Positions 61,509 to 64,000 of a stretch of DNA of 64,000 bases are shown here, one piece after another. The translations under genes and the position numbers were made by a program. How positions within the stretch are numbered: the stretch's first letter is position 1; each line of letters starts with the position of its first letter. The notes under the pieces are model-generated. The model was not told the origin of the DNA, made no database searches, and saw only the letters and a list, made by a program, of their open reading frames with translations. The stretch is from Pegea sp. RAD2-039 (lineage: Eukaryota; Chordata; Thaliacea; Salpida; Salpidae). The stretch spans positions 1-64,000 of the forward strand of contig JAQGEQ010000295.1 in assembly GCA_034620365.1 (NCBI GenBank). Direction: 5' to 3'.

Positions 61509-63837
61509 ATGAATAAATTAATTCGTAAGAAACTTATGACAATGGCAAGTAAAGTCAGCTTTGAAAGTCTTCTAAACTTTCACATCGTTTTGGAATCATC
61601 GTTGTGTGTTGTGACGTGCGTTGTCAAAAAGATACCAAAAGGTCAGTTTTGTCATAAGCTACTTATTCATAACTTATATGCCTTAAAATTAATATAATTA
61701 TTTACATAACTAAAGGAGCCATAATAGAAGAAGTAATCGGGAATCAAGATCAGTTGGTGTACATAATTATCAATGATGAAACCAAACCGGACTTGGTTTC
61801 CTATGTCCCTTTAAAACTTGAAAAGATTGAAGAGGTATTTCTATTTTTTGGTTGAAAATGAATTTTATATAGAGGCTTATAAATTTTTTAAATTTACATA
61901 CTATTTTAGTTCGGTTTAATAATTCTTTTCATATACAAATTATATTCCGTTTTCTCATGTGTTTACATAAATCTTTGTAATCTAACTATTGTGCATATGA
62001 TAGCCAAATGATAATCATAATAATTTTCTTCAAGATTATATAATTAAAACATAAGTTGTACATGGTTGAATATTGCAAAATAATATACAACAAATTTTTT
62101 GATAGTATATAAAACATTGTATTTAAAATGCTTTAACAATGCTAAGTAATCAAAGTTATATTTCATTTTTTTAAGGATATTGCAAAGCTTTTGGTTGCTA
62201 TTCCAGAAGAGCAACTTAGATTACAAATGTTCAAAGAACAAGATCATTTAGAAGAAGCAAAAAAATGCCAACTTGGAGATGTAGTGCAGGTCACAAGATA
62301 TGATAATATTTATGAAGGTAACTTTCAAATTTATTAACAGACTAAGCTCACTAGACTTATGAATCTTTAGGAGTTGTACGATACAAAGGGGAAATTAGTA
62401 AAAAATTTGGTACTTACTTTGGAATAGAACTATTTTGTTCAGTTGTTGGAAGTTCAGACGGTGTAGATTGCAACTGCAGGTAATTGAACTTTAGTTTGAT
62501 GTAAAATACAAATATGCTATTGTAATTTGCAGACTTTTCACTTGTGAAATGGGATCTGGAATATTTGCCAGTATGGACAATATAATATTTGATAGAAATA
62601 TAAGTAAGACATGTTATGATGCCATATTTACAATATGCCAATTCTCTTAATATATCAGTTTGCTGGATAAAATATTTATGTTTTTATCATTTGTGACATC
62701 AATTTCTAAAATATTATAAAAATATTCCATTTGCAGATCTTGATCCATACGGCAAGATTTCAAAGGAAGGAGGGATTCGGAATTATATCTGTGCTGGATA
62801 TGAAATTGCTATAAAGTTTAAAGGCAAAGAAAAAGAAGAACAGGGAACAGTTATGTTTGTTGGTAAGTAAACAGAAGCTTAGGGGTTTTACAAAGTAGTT
62901 GAAGAAAAATTGCCGTAAGAACGTTTTTTTTTTTAATTCAGGTCGTTTACCGGGAAATCCACCATCAACTGCGCTTTATGTCGGCATCAACTTAAAACAT
63001 GCTGCTGGCTGTGGAACAGGTGTTTACCGCGGAGTTCAGTTGTTTGATGCCCCATTAAATCATGCAAAGATAGTTCGCTTATCTACTCCGATGATTAGTA
63101 ATTATCAACAAATGTTAACCAAAAGTGAAGTTTCTCCAAACCAGCCATCAGCCAGTTCTTCCTCAAACAGCATAAGAAATTTCGAAATTCTCACAAATCC
63201 ACACAACCGATATGCCAATTCTAATCAAACTATCCACTATTCACTGGTAAATTAATGTTTAACATTTAGAATAGATTTATGTAAGATAATTATATTATTT
63301 AACAAATAATTTTCTTTGAATTTCGTTTCAAACTAGTTTAATGAAAATTGGTTGTTTTACTTATAGGATAGTTTGCCCTTAGGCTTTCTGAAGCTTAGCA
63401 TGGATATACCACCTCTAAAAGGTAATACAATTGAACAGAAAGTTTCATATTATCCAATAGTAATACCGAGCAAAATTTGCACCATCAAAATTCCTCCTAT
63501 AAGAGTTGATAATATTGAAGAATAGATTTATTTAAAAAGTAAACTGTATAACTGATTTAAATAAGATAAGAATAGATTTTATGGAAAATAGTTTAATATT
63601 AAATATTATACAATTTAAATAAACAACTGACTCAAAAAAAATGAAATGCTTTTTTTGCTTTCTAACACTTTTATTTTGATAGAAACACAATCAGTTATAG
63701 ACTCCGTGACAGGATCATTAATTGAAGTTGGAACTTTTATTCAAATAGATCCCTATAATGTTTTTTATAAGGGACTTAAATTGAACAATTTTTTCCTTGG
63801 TATAGTTAGGTGGTTAGGAATAGGACCAGCAAAGGAG
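61509..63837 (+). CDS. CYLD-like triple CAP-Gly protein, copy 2 (3' end beyond window)
   Basis: Exons: 61509-61641, 61716-61834, 62176-62317, 62371-62479, 62533-62603, 62737-62862, 62942-63246, 63367-63421, 63683-63837. This corresponds to exons 1-9 of copy 1, offset by 7348-7350 nt. Exons 10-11 would lie past 64000. Introns are as similar as exons, so the duplication is recent. All splice sites are kept; the second acceptor changed from ctacag to ctaaag, still AG. Amino-acid changes are few: Q15K, S23N, IM34-35VV, IRRS to VTRY in the strand before CAP-Gly 1, S-to-I in the linker, NIFSR to NVFYK before CAP-Gly 3, N404K. CAP-Gly 1 (VVRYKG..FGIEL) and CAP-Gly 2 are unchanged at key positions. 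No disabling mutation is visible. Confidence 0.85.
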
Positions 63838-64000
63838 GTTTGTGGTTATAATCTAATTTCTGTACTTTCCGTATTACTGTAAGAAGTTTCACATAAATCT
63901 GCAATTTTCATGAGTTTTTTGAAAATTTTAAGTACTTGCAGCTTTAATAAATCAATTTAATTACTAATACATCAGAAACCTATTAAAGAATGTATTTAAA
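63838..64000 (+). other. Intron 9 of CYLD-like copy 2, to window end
   Basis: Starts with the same GTTTGT-type donor as copy 1 and follows the copy 1 intron to the end of the window. Confidence 0.7.

Noticed and set aside
62899-63255. 118-codon plus-strand frame in CYLD-like copy 2
   Set aside because: It is exon 7 plus read-through of intron 6; the splice sites match copy 1 exactly.

Overview
This is AT-rich eukaryotic DNA. Every confidently read gene, apart from the single-exon E2F-like genes, is built from short exons joined by GT-AG introns of about 49-700 nt. The families (C2H2 zinc finger, E2F, CYLD-type CAP-Gly protein, LINE relic, tRNA-derived SINEs) point to an invertebrate animal. 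I could not fix the phylum. All exon models were assembled by hand from splice sites, phase and frame; no search was run.

Layout. 1-4.7 kb is mostly featureless, with one decayed coding-like stretch near 1.3-1.7 kb. 4.7-6.5 kb (minus) is a four-exon C2H2 zinc-finger gene. 8.9-13.5 kb is a tandem array of a single-exon E2F-like gene on the minus strand: a tail-only relic, a frameshifted copy and an intact copy, with a period of about 2.29 kb between the last two. 18.5-19.1 kb (minus) may hold a two-exon secreted CUB-like gene. 21.0-39.4 kb is four head-to-tail copies of a roughly 4.4-4.8 kb unit with no convincing long coding frame; one copy carries a SINE insertion for which its sister copy supplies the empty site.

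39.97-42.10 kb (minus) is a nine-exon gene for a 375-residue protein that matches the heparin lyase I (PL13) fold family along its whole length. That family is otherwise best known from bacteria. 46.0-47.3 kb is a decayed coding region with a Cys pattern like a PSI domain. 48.2-50.7 kb (minus) is a nine-exon gene in which six consecutive internal micro-exons are frame-neutral; it encodes a 176-residue, unrecognised protein with a basic nuclear signal and a SUMO-interacting motif.

54.16-57.43 kb (plus) is an 11-exon gene matching the N-terminal half of the deubiquitinase CYLD (three CAP-Gly-type modules), ending before the catalytic domain. A near-identical second copy starts at 61.51 kb and runs off the window. 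Between them lie a LINE reverse-transcriptase relic and a duplicated upstream block.

The recurrent theme is recent local duplication: the E2F array, the 4.6 kb array and the CYLD-like pair are three independent tandem duplications in 64 kb. The genes are not an operon and no shared pathway is evident. The most unusual items are the intron-rich heparin-lyase-like gene, the micro-exon gene, and the catalytic-domain-less CYLD pair.
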